A stretch of DNA of 13,420 nt from an uncultured bacterium (lineage in GTDB: Bacteria; Bacillota; Clostridia; Lachnospirales; Lachnospiraceae). Both the position numbers and the translations under genes were made by a program. Below are positions 1 to 5,133 of this stretch, in pieces; within the stretch, counting starts at the first letter, position 1, and each line of letters starts with the position of its first letter. The notes beneath the pieces are model-generated. The model had not been told where the DNA came from. It saw only the letters and a list, made by a program, of their open reading frames with translations, and searched no databases. Where the stretch lies: contig CAJMON010000075.1 of NCBI GenBank assembly GCA_905214955.1, positions 1 through 13,420 on the forward strand, read 5' to 3'.

Positions 1-51
1 GTGAGAGTACGAAGTACGGAACAATCCGTAAGGCATCTTTCGACCCCAACA
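1..51. other. Left edge, intergenic, one small hairpin
   Basis: This is the short stretch downstream of the ilvE stop codon. It contains a perfect inverted repeat at 15-20/25-30 (TACGGA, loop ACAA, TCCGTA). In the ilvE reading direction no run of T follows the hairpin, so it is not a convincing intrinsic terminator. No gene is visible in it. Confidence 0.4.
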
Positions 52-1077
52 TCATTTGATTACGTGAATCCAACCCTTCGGTGCTTCCAGGCGTCCCATC
101 TGAATACCTGTCAGTGTCTCATACAACTTCTTGGTAATCGGTCCCATCTCTGTCATTCCACTTGGGAAGCAGATCTCTTCTCCGTGATTTACGATCTTAC
201 CTACCGGAGAGATCACAGCTGCAGTACCGCACAGACCACACTCTGCGAAGTCTTTCACTTCATCAAAGGTAACCTCACGCTCTTCTGCATCCAGTCCCAG
301 ATATTCTTTTGCCACATAAACCAGAGAACGTCTGGTAATAGACGGCAGAATGCTGTCAGACTTAGGAGTAACAACTTTTCCGTCTTTGGTAACAAACAAG
401 AAGTTTGCTCCGCCGGTCTCCTCTACTTTAGTTCTGGTACCCGGGTCAAGATACATGTTCTCATCAAATCCCTGCTTGTGGGCATCTACGATTGCATGAA
501 GGCTCATCGCATAGTTCAAACCTGCTTTGATGTTTCCAGTTCCTCTAGGAGCTGCACGGTCAAAGTCGCTGACACGGATGGTAAGAGGCTTTGCGCCGCC
601 CTTGAAATACGGGCCTACCGGAGTACACAGGATACGGAACTGATACTCGTCTGCTGGTTTTACTCCGATAACAGGATTGCTTCCGAACATATATGGACGA
701 ATATACAGTGTTGCACCAGATCCATAAGGCGGAACATATGCTTCATTGGCTGCAACTACTTTCTCTACTGCATCAATGAAACGCTCTTTCGGGAAAACCG
801 GCATTTCCAGACGTGCTGCAGAAGATTCCATACGCTCTGCATTCAGATCCGGGCGGAATGTAACGATGTGTCCGTCTTCTGTGGTGTAAGCTTTCATTCC
901 TTCAAAAACAGTCTGTGCATACTGCAAAACACCTGCACATTCATTCAATACCACATTCGGATCAGAAGTCAGAGTCCCCTCATCCCACGCGCCGTCTTTA
1001 TAATAGGAGACATAACGTTTATCTGTCTGAATATAGCCAAATCCAATATTGGCCCAGTCAATATTTTTCTTTTCCAT
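52..1077 (-). CDS. ilvE: Branched-chain amino acid aminotransferase
   Basis: A 341-residue cytosolic, PLP-dependent fold-type IV aminotransferase. It interconverts leucine, isoleucine and valine with their 2-oxo acids using glutamate/2-oxoglutarate, the last step of branched-chain amino acid synthesis. The PLP-binding lysine is K184 in GTGNIKAGLNYA, and the family signature around EETGGANFLFV (about residues 218-228) is intact. The length is normal for the longer IlvE class and no frameshift is seen. The ATG start is supported by a GGAGG ten bases upstream and a good promoter at 1136-1163. It is divergent from the peptidase gene at 1251 and shares the 173-bp intergenic region with it. No T-box or other leader regulator is seen apart from a small hairpin at 1098-1112. 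The family assignment is secure; which branched-chain acid is preferred cannot be read from sequence. Confidence 0.96.
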   Translation of the reverse strand: MEKKNIDWANIGFGYIQTDKRYVSYYKDGAWDEGTLTSDPNVVLNECAGVLQYAQTVFEGMKAYTTEDGHIVTFRPDLNAERMESSAARLEMPVFPKERFIDAVEKVVAANEAYVPPYGSGATLYIRPYMFGSNPVIGVKPADEYQFRILCTPVGPYFKGGAKPLTIRVSDFDRAAPRGTGNIKAGLNYAMSLHAIVDAHKQGFDENMYLDPGTRTKVEETGGANFLFVTKDGKVVTPKSDSILPSITRRSLVYVAKEYLGLDAEEREVTFDEVKDFAECGLCGTAAVISPVGKIVNHGEEICFPSGMTEMGPITKKLYETLTGIQMGRLEAPKGWIHVIK

Positions 1078-1097
1078 AATAGCATAACCTCCATTTC

Positions 1098-1112
1098 CGC
1101 TGTAACACAGCG
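1098..1112 (-). promoter_or_regulatory. Small hairpin in the ilvE leader
   Basis: A perfect six-base-pair stem with a three-base loop (CGCTGT-GTT-ACAGCG on the transcript) lies between the ilvE start of transcription and its ribosome site. The neighbouring bases also form the 10-bp palindrome ACAGCGCTGT, and TTACAGCG occurs twice. It could be a repressor site or a transcript-stabilising hairpin. No function is claimed. Confidence 0.35.
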
Positions 1113-1135
1113 CTGTAAGAAAATAACTATCTATG

Positions 1136-1163
1136 ATTATATCACGGTTTTTCTATTCGTAAA
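1136..1163 (-). promoter_or_regulatory. ilvE promoter
   Basis: On the minus strand a perfect -10 hexamer TATAAT (1136-1141) follows a moderate -35 TTTACG (1158-1163) with a 16-bp spacer. The predicted transcription start is near 1129, giving a leader of about 50 bases before the ilvE ATG. It is back to back with the peptidase promoter, with only 18 bp between the two -35 elements. Confidence 0.65.
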
Positions 1164-1181
1164 GTAAAAAAATGAATTTTC

Positions 1182-1209
1182 TTGACTTCTTCTAACGTCC
1201 TGCTACAAT
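1182..1209 (+). promoter_or_regulatory. Promoter of the M24 peptidase gene
   Basis: TTGACT (1182-1187) and TACAAT (1204-1209) are separated by 16 bp, each one base off the sigma-A consensus. The predicted start is near 1216, about 35 bases ahead of the ATG at 1251, with a GAAGGGAG ribosome site at 1232-1239. Confidence 0.75.
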
Positions 1210-1250
1210 AAAAGCTGACAGGATTTTCAAAGAAGGGAGACTTTTTATTT

Positions 1251-2327
1251 ATGAAAACATCACGTTTAAACCGCATTCTGGATATGCTCTCCAAAAATGG
1301 CGTTTCCCAGATGGTCATTACCGATCCCTATACGATCTACTACCTCACCGGACGTTTTATCCAGCCTGGTGAACGTTTTCTTGCTCTTTATATCAGTACA
1401 GAAGGAAATCACCGTTTCTTCATCAATGATCTTTTCACCGTAAATGAAGACTTTGGTGTGGAAAAAGTCCGTTTCTCCGATACTTCCGACCCAATTCCGG
1501 TACTTGCTGACTGCATCAGCAAATCTTCTCCCCTTGGTGTCGATAAAAATATGGCTGCCCGCTTCCTGCTTCCCCTTATGGAGTCCGGATGCGCTCCCCG
1601 CTTTCTCAATACTTCTTTCTGCGTAGACGCTGTCCGCTCTCACAAAGATGAAGAAGAACAGATTCTTATGCGGGATGCCTCCCGTGTCAATGATCTTGCC
1701 ATGGGACAGTTAAAAGATCTCATCCGTGAAGGCATGACCGAAGAACAGGTCGCTGCAGGACTTCTGGATATTTATAAAAGCCTCGGCGCACAGAGCTATT
1801 CTTTCCCGCCGCTGGTTGGCTTTGGTTCCAATGCTGCACTTGGCCACTACGAGCCGGGGACTGCTGTCCTGAAACCCGGTGACTGCATTCTCATTGATAT
1901 TGGCTGTGTCAAAGACGGATACTGCTCTGATATGACCCGTACTTTCTTCTGGAAAGATGTCACACCGGAACACCGCAAAGTCTACGAAACTGTCCGCAAG
2001 GCAAATGAAACTGCGGAATCCATTATCCGTCCTGGAAAACGTTTCTGTGACCTGGACAATACTGCCAGACAGATCATCACCGATGCTGGCTGGGGACCTT
2101 TCTTCACACACCGTCTTGGACATTCTATTGGTCTGGAAGATCATGAATTTGGCGATGTCTCCAGCACCAACACTGCTGTTCTGGAGCCGGGCATGACTTT
2201 CTCCATCGAACCTGGTATTTATCTGGAAGGTGACCTGGGTGTCCGCATTGAAGACCTGGCACTTGTAACGGAAAATGGTGCCGAAGTCCTGAATCATTTT
2301 TCAAAAGAACTGCAGGTACTTGGCTGA
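1251..2327 (+). CDS. M24-family Xaa-Pro peptidase (aminopeptidase P type)
   Basis: A 358-residue cytosolic metallopeptidase of the pita-bread fold, expected to remove N-terminal residues before proline or to cleave Xaa-Pro dipeptides. The N-terminal creatinase-like domain spans roughly residues 1-130 and the catalytic domain 140-350. All five metal ligands are visible: D216 (LIDIG), D227 (SDMTRTF), H291 (HRLGHSIGL), E320 (SIEPGIY) and E334 (VRIED). The substrate-side histidine H199 in GHYEPG is also present. Length and motif order are normal for the clostridial PepP/PepQ-like group. Sequence alone does not separate aminopeptidase P from prolidase, so no symbol is given. The gene stands alone, with its own promoter and its own terminator. 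Confidence 0.93.
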   Translation: MKTSRLNRILDMLSKNGVSQMVITDPYTIYYLTGRFIQPGERFLALYISTEGNHRFFINDLFTVNEDFGVEKVRFSDTSDPIPVLADCISKSSPLGVDKNMAARFLLPLMESGCAPRFLNTSFCVDAVRSHKDEEEQILMRDASRVNDLAMGQLKDLIREGMTEEQVAAGLLDIYKSLGAQSYSFPPLVGFGSNAALGHYEPGTAVLKPGDCILIDIGCVKDGYCSDMTRTFFWKDVTPEHRKVYETVRKANETAESIIRPGKRFCDLDNTARQIITDAGWGPFFTHRLGHSIGLEDHEFGDVSSTNTAVLEPGMTFSIEPGIYLEGDLGVRIEDLALVTENGAEVLNHFSKELQVLG

Positions 2328-2348
2328 GTTTTTCAAAATGAAACGGAC

Positions 2349-2368
2349 ATGTCGCATGATGGCGACAT
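2349..2368 (+). repeat. Hairpin after the peptidase gene
   Basis: A perfect 7-bp inverted repeat (ATGTCGC, six-base loop, GCGACAT) lies 21 bp after the peptidase stop codon. No T tract follows, so it is unlikely to terminate by itself. A second small hairpin, GCACC-TTT-GGTGC, lies just beyond it. Together they may protect the 3' end of the transcript. Confidence 0.4.
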
Positions 2369-2417
2369 CACTATATATGAAAATCAGCTGCTGCGCACCT
2401 TTGGTGCTTCTATTCAG

Positions 2418-2463
2418 AGAGCTGCCGTCATGCGGAAAATTCCCACATGAGGCAGCTCTTTTC
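2418..2463 (+). terminator. Intrinsic terminator of the peptidase gene
   Basis: The arms AGAGCTGCC (2418-2426) and GGCAGCTCT (2451-2459) form a perfect 9-bp stem, extended inward by TCATG/CATGA after one unpaired G. TTTT then TCTTCT follow immediately. This is a standard Rho-independent terminator for the plus strand. The minus strand lacks a matching T run, so it probably does not terminate the convergent gene at 2478. Confidence 0.85.
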
Positions 2464-2477
2464 TCTTCTGTATTTTC

Positions 2478-2837
2478 TTATGACACATACGCTCCAAAGG
2501 GCATCAGCGCCAGTTTTGCAATCTTAAAATGCTGCAATCCAAACGGAATCCCTATGATGGTACAGCAAAGCACCGCACCCAATATGGCTGATTCTATCGC
2601 CAGCGGAAGTCCTGATAGCAGTAGCCACAGAATATTCAGCAGCAGGGAGCCTGCTCCGCCTCCATAATGTACTTCCTTCCCGAATGGAAAAAAGCTGAGG
2701 CCGGCAAACTTAAAACACTGCATTCCTATTGGGATCCCCACGATGGTAATACACCATAAAATGCCTGCCAAAAGCCAACTAAGACCACTTAAGCATCCTC
2801 CAAACACAAACCATAAAATATTTCCCAAACATCCCAT
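2478..2837 (-). CDS. yccF: YccF-domain inner membrane protein
   Basis: A 119-residue hydrophobic protein made of two copies of the same motif. Copy one covers about residues 7-53 and copy two about 69-115. Each reads roughly ILW...G...(C)TI(I/V)GIP(F/I)G.Q.FK.A.L...PFG, which is the YccF signature. Each copy should give two membrane segments, so four in total. Function in the family is unknown; it is an integral membrane protein in many bacteria. The ATG is supported by AAAGGAGC six bases upstream. It lies 81 bp downstream of niaR on the same strand. A TTGACA overlaps the niaR stop codon but no good -10 follows, so it may be co-transcribed with niaR. Confidence 0.9.
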   Translation of the reverse strand: MGCLGNILWFVFGGCLSGLSWLLAGILWCITIVGIPIGMQCFKFAGLSFFPFGKEVHYGGGAGSLLLNILWLLLSGLPLAIESAILGAVLCCTIIGIPFGLQHFKIAKLALMPFGAYVS

Positions 2838-2918
2838 TGTTTGCTCCTTTTCTCACGATCCGATTTGTTTTTTTACCGTTCTAACCGTTTTTTAAGCAAA
2901 TGCTTTTTCATTTTTTTG
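2838..2918 (-). other. A/T-rich spacer between niaR and yccF
   Basis: The spacer is very A/T rich. It holds a weak four-base-pair hairpin (AAGC-ATTT-GCTT) and a tandem pair of AACGGT-like words separated by TAG. A TTGACA element overlaps the niaR stop codon, but the bases 17-18 bp downstream do not resemble a -10 box. No terminator strong enough to separate the two genes is visible. Confidence 0.3.
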
Positions 2919-3476
2919 TCAAAGTGCATCCTGTCCGTTCTGTGGAAACTCGACTGGTTCAAAATCTCTCAACTCTGCGAGGAACCCTTTCTCTTTCAAA
3001 GTATCCTGTATGAAATCTAATGTTTCTTTGCTGTCCGCTGCAACCGTATGATAATGATAATCGCTGGTAATATGTTTTAAGGGCGTAGAACTTCCGTTTT
3101 CCAGTGTCATCAGATATTCTTTTACATCTCTTCTGGAATGAATTCCCATCGGTACACGAATCACACCATAAATCTTGTGATAAACAAATACATCCACAAT
3201 CCTGCCGCCAAGATCTACAATGCTGTTCATTTCTTCTTCAATCTGTTCATCTGTATGATGAACTTTGAAAATCCGGATCATCTCACCCTTTTTCTGCAGC
3301 AGGTATCCACGGTTTGTAGAAAGAATCTCTTCATTTCCCGCTCTTAAAAGAGCAATATCCTGAACAATCACCTGACGGCTAACCTGCAGTTCTTTTGCAA
3401 GCTCTCCTCCAGATACCGGGTTCCTGCTGTCTGACAGGATTTTGAGAAGCTGCTGCCGCCTTGAAGCTCCGTCCAT
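2919..3476 (-). CDS. niaR: Niacin-responsive transcriptional repressor (NiaR/YrxA type)
   Basis: A 185-residue regulator with an N-terminal winged helix (about residues 5-60, including the recognition helix VSRQVIVQDIALL) and a C-terminal 3H domain (about 70-180). The 3H domain is named for its conserved histidines: here H73-H74 and the H141-x-H143 pair are present. By comparison with the Thermotoga homologue, H74, E82, H141 and H143 would hold the metal. The family senses nicotinate and represses NAD synthesis or niacin uptake genes. No such genes lie in this window, so its targets are elsewhere. The ATG has an AAAGGA about ten bases upstream. The strong promoter at 3554-3583 is bracketed by an inverted repeat, which suggests self-control. 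Confidence 0.9.
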   Translation of the reverse strand: MDGASRRQQLLKILSDSRNPVSGGELAKELQVSRQVIVQDIALLRAGNEEILSTNRGYLLQKKGEMIRIFKVHHTDEQIEEEMNSIVDLGGRIVDVFVYHKIYGVIRVPMGIHSRRDVKEYLMTLENGSSTPLKHITSDYHYHTVAADSKETLDFIQDTLKEKGFLAELRDFEPVEFPQNGQDAL

Positions 3477-3502
3477 AATACACCAGTCCTTTCTATTTCT
3501 CA

Positions 3503-3535
3503 GCCAGGCAGCTTTTCTTACTGCTGCTGCCTGGC
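3503..3535 (-). promoter_or_regulatory. Long leader hairpin of niaR
   Basis: The arms GCCAGGCAGC (3503-3512) and GCTGCCTGGC (3526-3535) form a perfect 10-bp stem with a 13-base loop. It lies in the niaR 5' leader, between the promoter and the ribosome site. No T run follows in either direction, so it is not a normal terminator. It might modulate translation or mRNA stability, or serve as a protein site in DNA. Confidence 0.6.
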
Positions 3536-3566
3536 CGCATTCTTCTGGTGCTTATTGTAATGCGGC
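3534..3566 (-). promoter_or_regulatory. Inverted repeat bracketing the niaR -10 box, candidate operator
   Basis: GCCGCATT at 3534-3541 and AATGCGGC at 3559-3566 are perfect 8-bp inverted arms separated by 17 bp. The -10 hexamer and the predicted transcription start lie between them. The position is ideal for a repressor. NiaR itself is the obvious candidate, but I cannot match it to a remembered NiaR consensus. Confidence 0.5.
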
Positions 3567-3583
3567 TATAAAGAAAATGTCAA
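3554..3583 (-). promoter_or_regulatory. niaR promoter
   Basis: A perfect TTGACA (3578-3583) and TACAAT (3554-3559) on the minus strand are separated by 18 bp. The -35 lies 22 bp past the stop codon of the upstream membrane-protein gene. No good terminator separates that gene from niaR, so some read-through is possible. Confidence 0.8.
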
Positions 3584-3605
3584 GCAATGCTGGCAATTCT
3601 CGAAA

Positions 3606-4766
3606 TCAGATTTCCCAAACAACTGGATCTTCTTCGTCAAGATCCCAGTTTTCTTCCAGAATCTCCTGTTCCAGGATTTTCTCCTGCTTTTCTCTGGCGG
3701 ATCCTGCATTCTGCTTTTCTTTCTGTTCTCTTGTTTTCTCAGCTGCTTTTTGGGCTTTCGCTTTCCGAGTCTTGTTCACCTGCTCCTTGATTCTCCGGAA
3801 GACTGCATGTGCTCTCGGCACTGCCGTCTGTTCCGCAAACTCTTCCAGTTTTTCAAAAGCCTGGCTGACTCCCCAGACTGCTCCAAATGTTCCTGCTGTA
3901 CCAAGCACAGCCAGACCGATTCCGTAAAGAACCATCAGCGCCTCAGATGCGGATTCTGCAATCAGGAAATTGTAAAGCACTTCTGCAAAAGCTGCCACTC
4001 CAAAGCAGGATGCATAGAATACAACCACAATCGCCAGAATTTCCAGAACCAAAAGAATCATTTCTACCGTTTCGGCTGTCCGCTCTTCCCCCAGACAGGC
4101 AACTGCCGTGACAGCCTGGCCCTGTGCGCCTACATTCTTTCCAATCATTTCCGGATAAAGGGCAAGGCCTGCATCCGACTCTCCATTCACGCTTCCTGCG
4201 TAAATGCTGGCAGCAGTCAGAAGCCACTCTTCTTCCTGTGTCCGCTGTCCTGACGGCTGAAATTCTTCTTCCGTCAGGCTCTCCTGTGCCGCTTTTAAAA
4301 ACTGCTCCATCTCTCTGGAAGCCAGAATGGCCGCCTCTCCCTTGAGCAGCTCATGAAGCCCCTCCTGCAGATCTTCCTCCGGCATCTCTGCCAGAAATCT
4401 AGCCATTTCGCCGCTTAAATCCGCATACTCCAGATCTTTGTGGAAAATCTGGTACAGACTCATGAGAAATCCTCTTTTTTGAGCATCTGCCAGCTGTGCT
4501 GTGCATTCTTTCAGTTTATCCTCCAGCAGAACATCCAGATCCTTTACTTCCATATAATACTTCAGCTCTGCTGATCCATTTCGGATTCCCTGTTCCATCT
4601 TCTCGCAGGCATGAGCCAGCTCTCCTGCGCTTTTTCCAGGACATATCTGTCCAAGTGCTTTTATCAGTTCTTCTCTGTCCAGTCCTTCCTTTGGAAGAAG
4701 CGCCTCCAACTGTCTGCGAATCTCCAAAATACGCTCCATCTGACTGCTGATCTTATCCTCTGACAT
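3606..4766 (-). CDS. Two-pass membrane protein with coiled-coil N-terminus and charged tail, unknown function
   Basis: A 386-residue protein of no family I recognise. Residues 1-185 are predicted helical and rich in Glu/Lys/Leu, with heptad-like stretches. Two hydrophobic segments follow at about 235-262 and 276-300, separated by a short acidic turn (ESASE). Residues 325-365 are strongly basic and helical (KTRKAKAQKAAEKTREQK), and the last 20 residues are acidic, ending DEEDPVVWEI. Without a signal peptide, both large parts most likely face the cytoplasm with the two membrane spans as a hairpin; this is inference. The ATG follows an AGGAGG by eight bases. Its promoter carries the same 25-bp box as the six-gene operon upstream, so it is probably co-regulated and part of the same system, perhaps as its membrane platform. 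Confidence 0.85.
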   Translation of the reverse strand: MSEDKISSQMERILEIRRQLEALLPKEGLDREELIKALGQICPGKSAGELAHACEKMEQGIRNGSAELKYYMEVKDLDVLLEDKLKECTAQLADAQKRGFLMSLYQIFHKDLEYADLSGEMARFLAEMPEEDLQEGLHELLKGEAAILASREMEQFLKAAQESLTEEEFQPSGQRTQEEEWLLTAASIYAGSVNGESDAGLALYPEMIGKNVGAQGQAVTAVACLGEERTAETVEMILLVLEILAIVVVFYASCFGVAAFAEVLYNFLIAESASEALMVLYGIGLAVLGTAGTFGAVWGVSQAFEKLEEFAEQTAVPRAHAVFRRIKEQVNKTRKAKAQKAAEKTREQKEKQNAGSAREKQEKILEQEILEENWDLDEEDPVVWEI

Positions 4767-4811
4767 CCCTTACGCCTCCTGTTTGGTTGTGTCAATTTGT
4801 AATTCTGTACT

Positions 4812-4848
4812 ATCATTTCTATTTCCATGATGCCGGCATCATTTCTAT
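4812..4848 (-). promoter_or_regulatory. 16-bp palindrome and 11-bp direct repeats in the leader
   Basis: ATGATGCCGGCATCAT at 4827-4842 is a perfect 16-bp palindrome. The word ATCATTTCTAT occurs twice on the plus strand (4812-4822 and 4838-4848), 26 bp apart, the second overlapping the palindrome's end. The block begins at the predicted transcription start of the membrane-protein gene. It could be an operator in DNA or a hairpin in the leader RNA. Confidence 0.5.
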
Positions 4849-4855
4849 GTTTCTA

Positions 4856-4901
4856 ATCATAGCAGATTTTTTTAACAAAGTTGCCACATCCCGTGAGACA
4901 A
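4856..4901 (-). promoter_or_regulatory. Promoter of the membrane-protein gene with 25-bp activator-like box
   Basis: On the minus strand a 25-bp box (4877-4901) is followed after exactly 15 bp by the -10 hexamer TATGAT (4856-4861). No good -35 exists at the normal distance. The box is an imperfect palindrome, TTGTCTCA-N5-TGTGGCAA with six of eight arm positions matched, centred about 42 bases before the predicted start. That is the usual place of a class II activator. The same box with the same spacing drives the operon at 12811. Confidence 0.7.
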
Positions 4902-4924
4902 TTTACTATGAAAATCCTGAACAG

Positions 4925-5078
4925 CAGTCATGTAAGAGCCATGCCTACACGTCTGTTTGTTTCAACTCACAGTCGGTATTTACGGAGTCTGACACGCCGG
5001 GATGATCCCGACTGTGGTTAAACCTCATGTCAGCGGGGGATACCGATCTCTCTCCGCCCACCGCTGCCGTTTAGGTTT
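4925..5078 (-). ncRNA. Possible structured RNA, TnpB-associated (omega RNA-like)
   Basis: Read on the minus strand, three stems follow each other. The first is AAACCT/AGGTTT (5073-5078 with 5020-5025), enclosing CAGCGG/CCGCTG (5061-5066 with 5031-5036) and an inner GGG/CCC with one bulged U. The second is a perfect 9-bp stem CACAGTCGG/CCGACTGTG (5008-5016 with 4968-4976). The third is a 10-bp stem at 4946-4955/4925-4934 with one mismatch. That third stem needs a G-U pair on the minus strand but would be A-C on the plus strand, which supports minus-strand RNA. The stems overlap a TnpB-like tail and run past its stop codon, as the RNAs of IS200/IS605 elements do. The family assignment is inference. 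Confidence 0.4.
4945..5070 (-). pseudogene. TnpB-like C-terminal tail, 41 codons
   Basis: After an in-frame TAA at 5071-5073 a 41-codon open stretch reads TAAVGGERSVSPADMRFNHS and later ELKQTDV before a TAG at 4945-4947. It resembles the variable tail of IS200/IS605 TnpB proteins, which usually carry an ACG-E/D-xxRP-like motif and a late KQ-E/T motif. The catalytic RuvC and zinc-finger parts are absent. The match is short and by eye only. Confidence 0.3.
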
Positions 5079-5133
5079 CTTTTACAATTCATCTCACTAC
5101 CTGAAGAGGTAGGAGAATTCTTGCTAGACTTTG

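Larger units (their letters stand above)
4925..5120 (-). mobile_element. Probable IS200/IS605-type remnant or derived short element
   Basis: This non-coding stretch between the AAA+ gene and the membrane-protein promoter has the layout of a shortened IS200/IS605 element on the minus strand. A subterminal imperfect hairpin (CTACCT-loop-AGGTAG at 5097-5112, extended by CTC/GAG around a bulge and by AATT/AATT) marks the left end. The TnpB-like tail follows, and a last hairpin at 4925-4955 would be the right end. A TTTAAC, the kind of target IS605 uses, lies just outside the left hairpin (5133-5138) and includes the stop codon of the AAA+ gene. No transposase is present. Exact ends cannot be fixed by eye. 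Confidence 0.45.

Noticed and set aside
15..30. Hairpin after ilvE as a terminator
   Set aside because: No T tract follows on the minus strand and the window ends too soon to judge.
1..1167. Long plus-strand open frame opposite ilvE
   Set aside because: It is the antisense shadow of a well-conserved aminotransferase gene, lacks a ribosome site and matches no protein pattern.
4787..5005. 72-codon plus-strand open frame in the intergenic gap
   Set aside because: It crosses the promoter, the 25-bp box and the structured element, has no ribosome site, and no family resemblance.
5097..5112. Hairpin after the AAA+ gene as its intrinsic terminator
   Set aside because: The stem is good but no T run follows on the minus strand. 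It fits better as the end hairpin of the IS200/IS605-like remnant.
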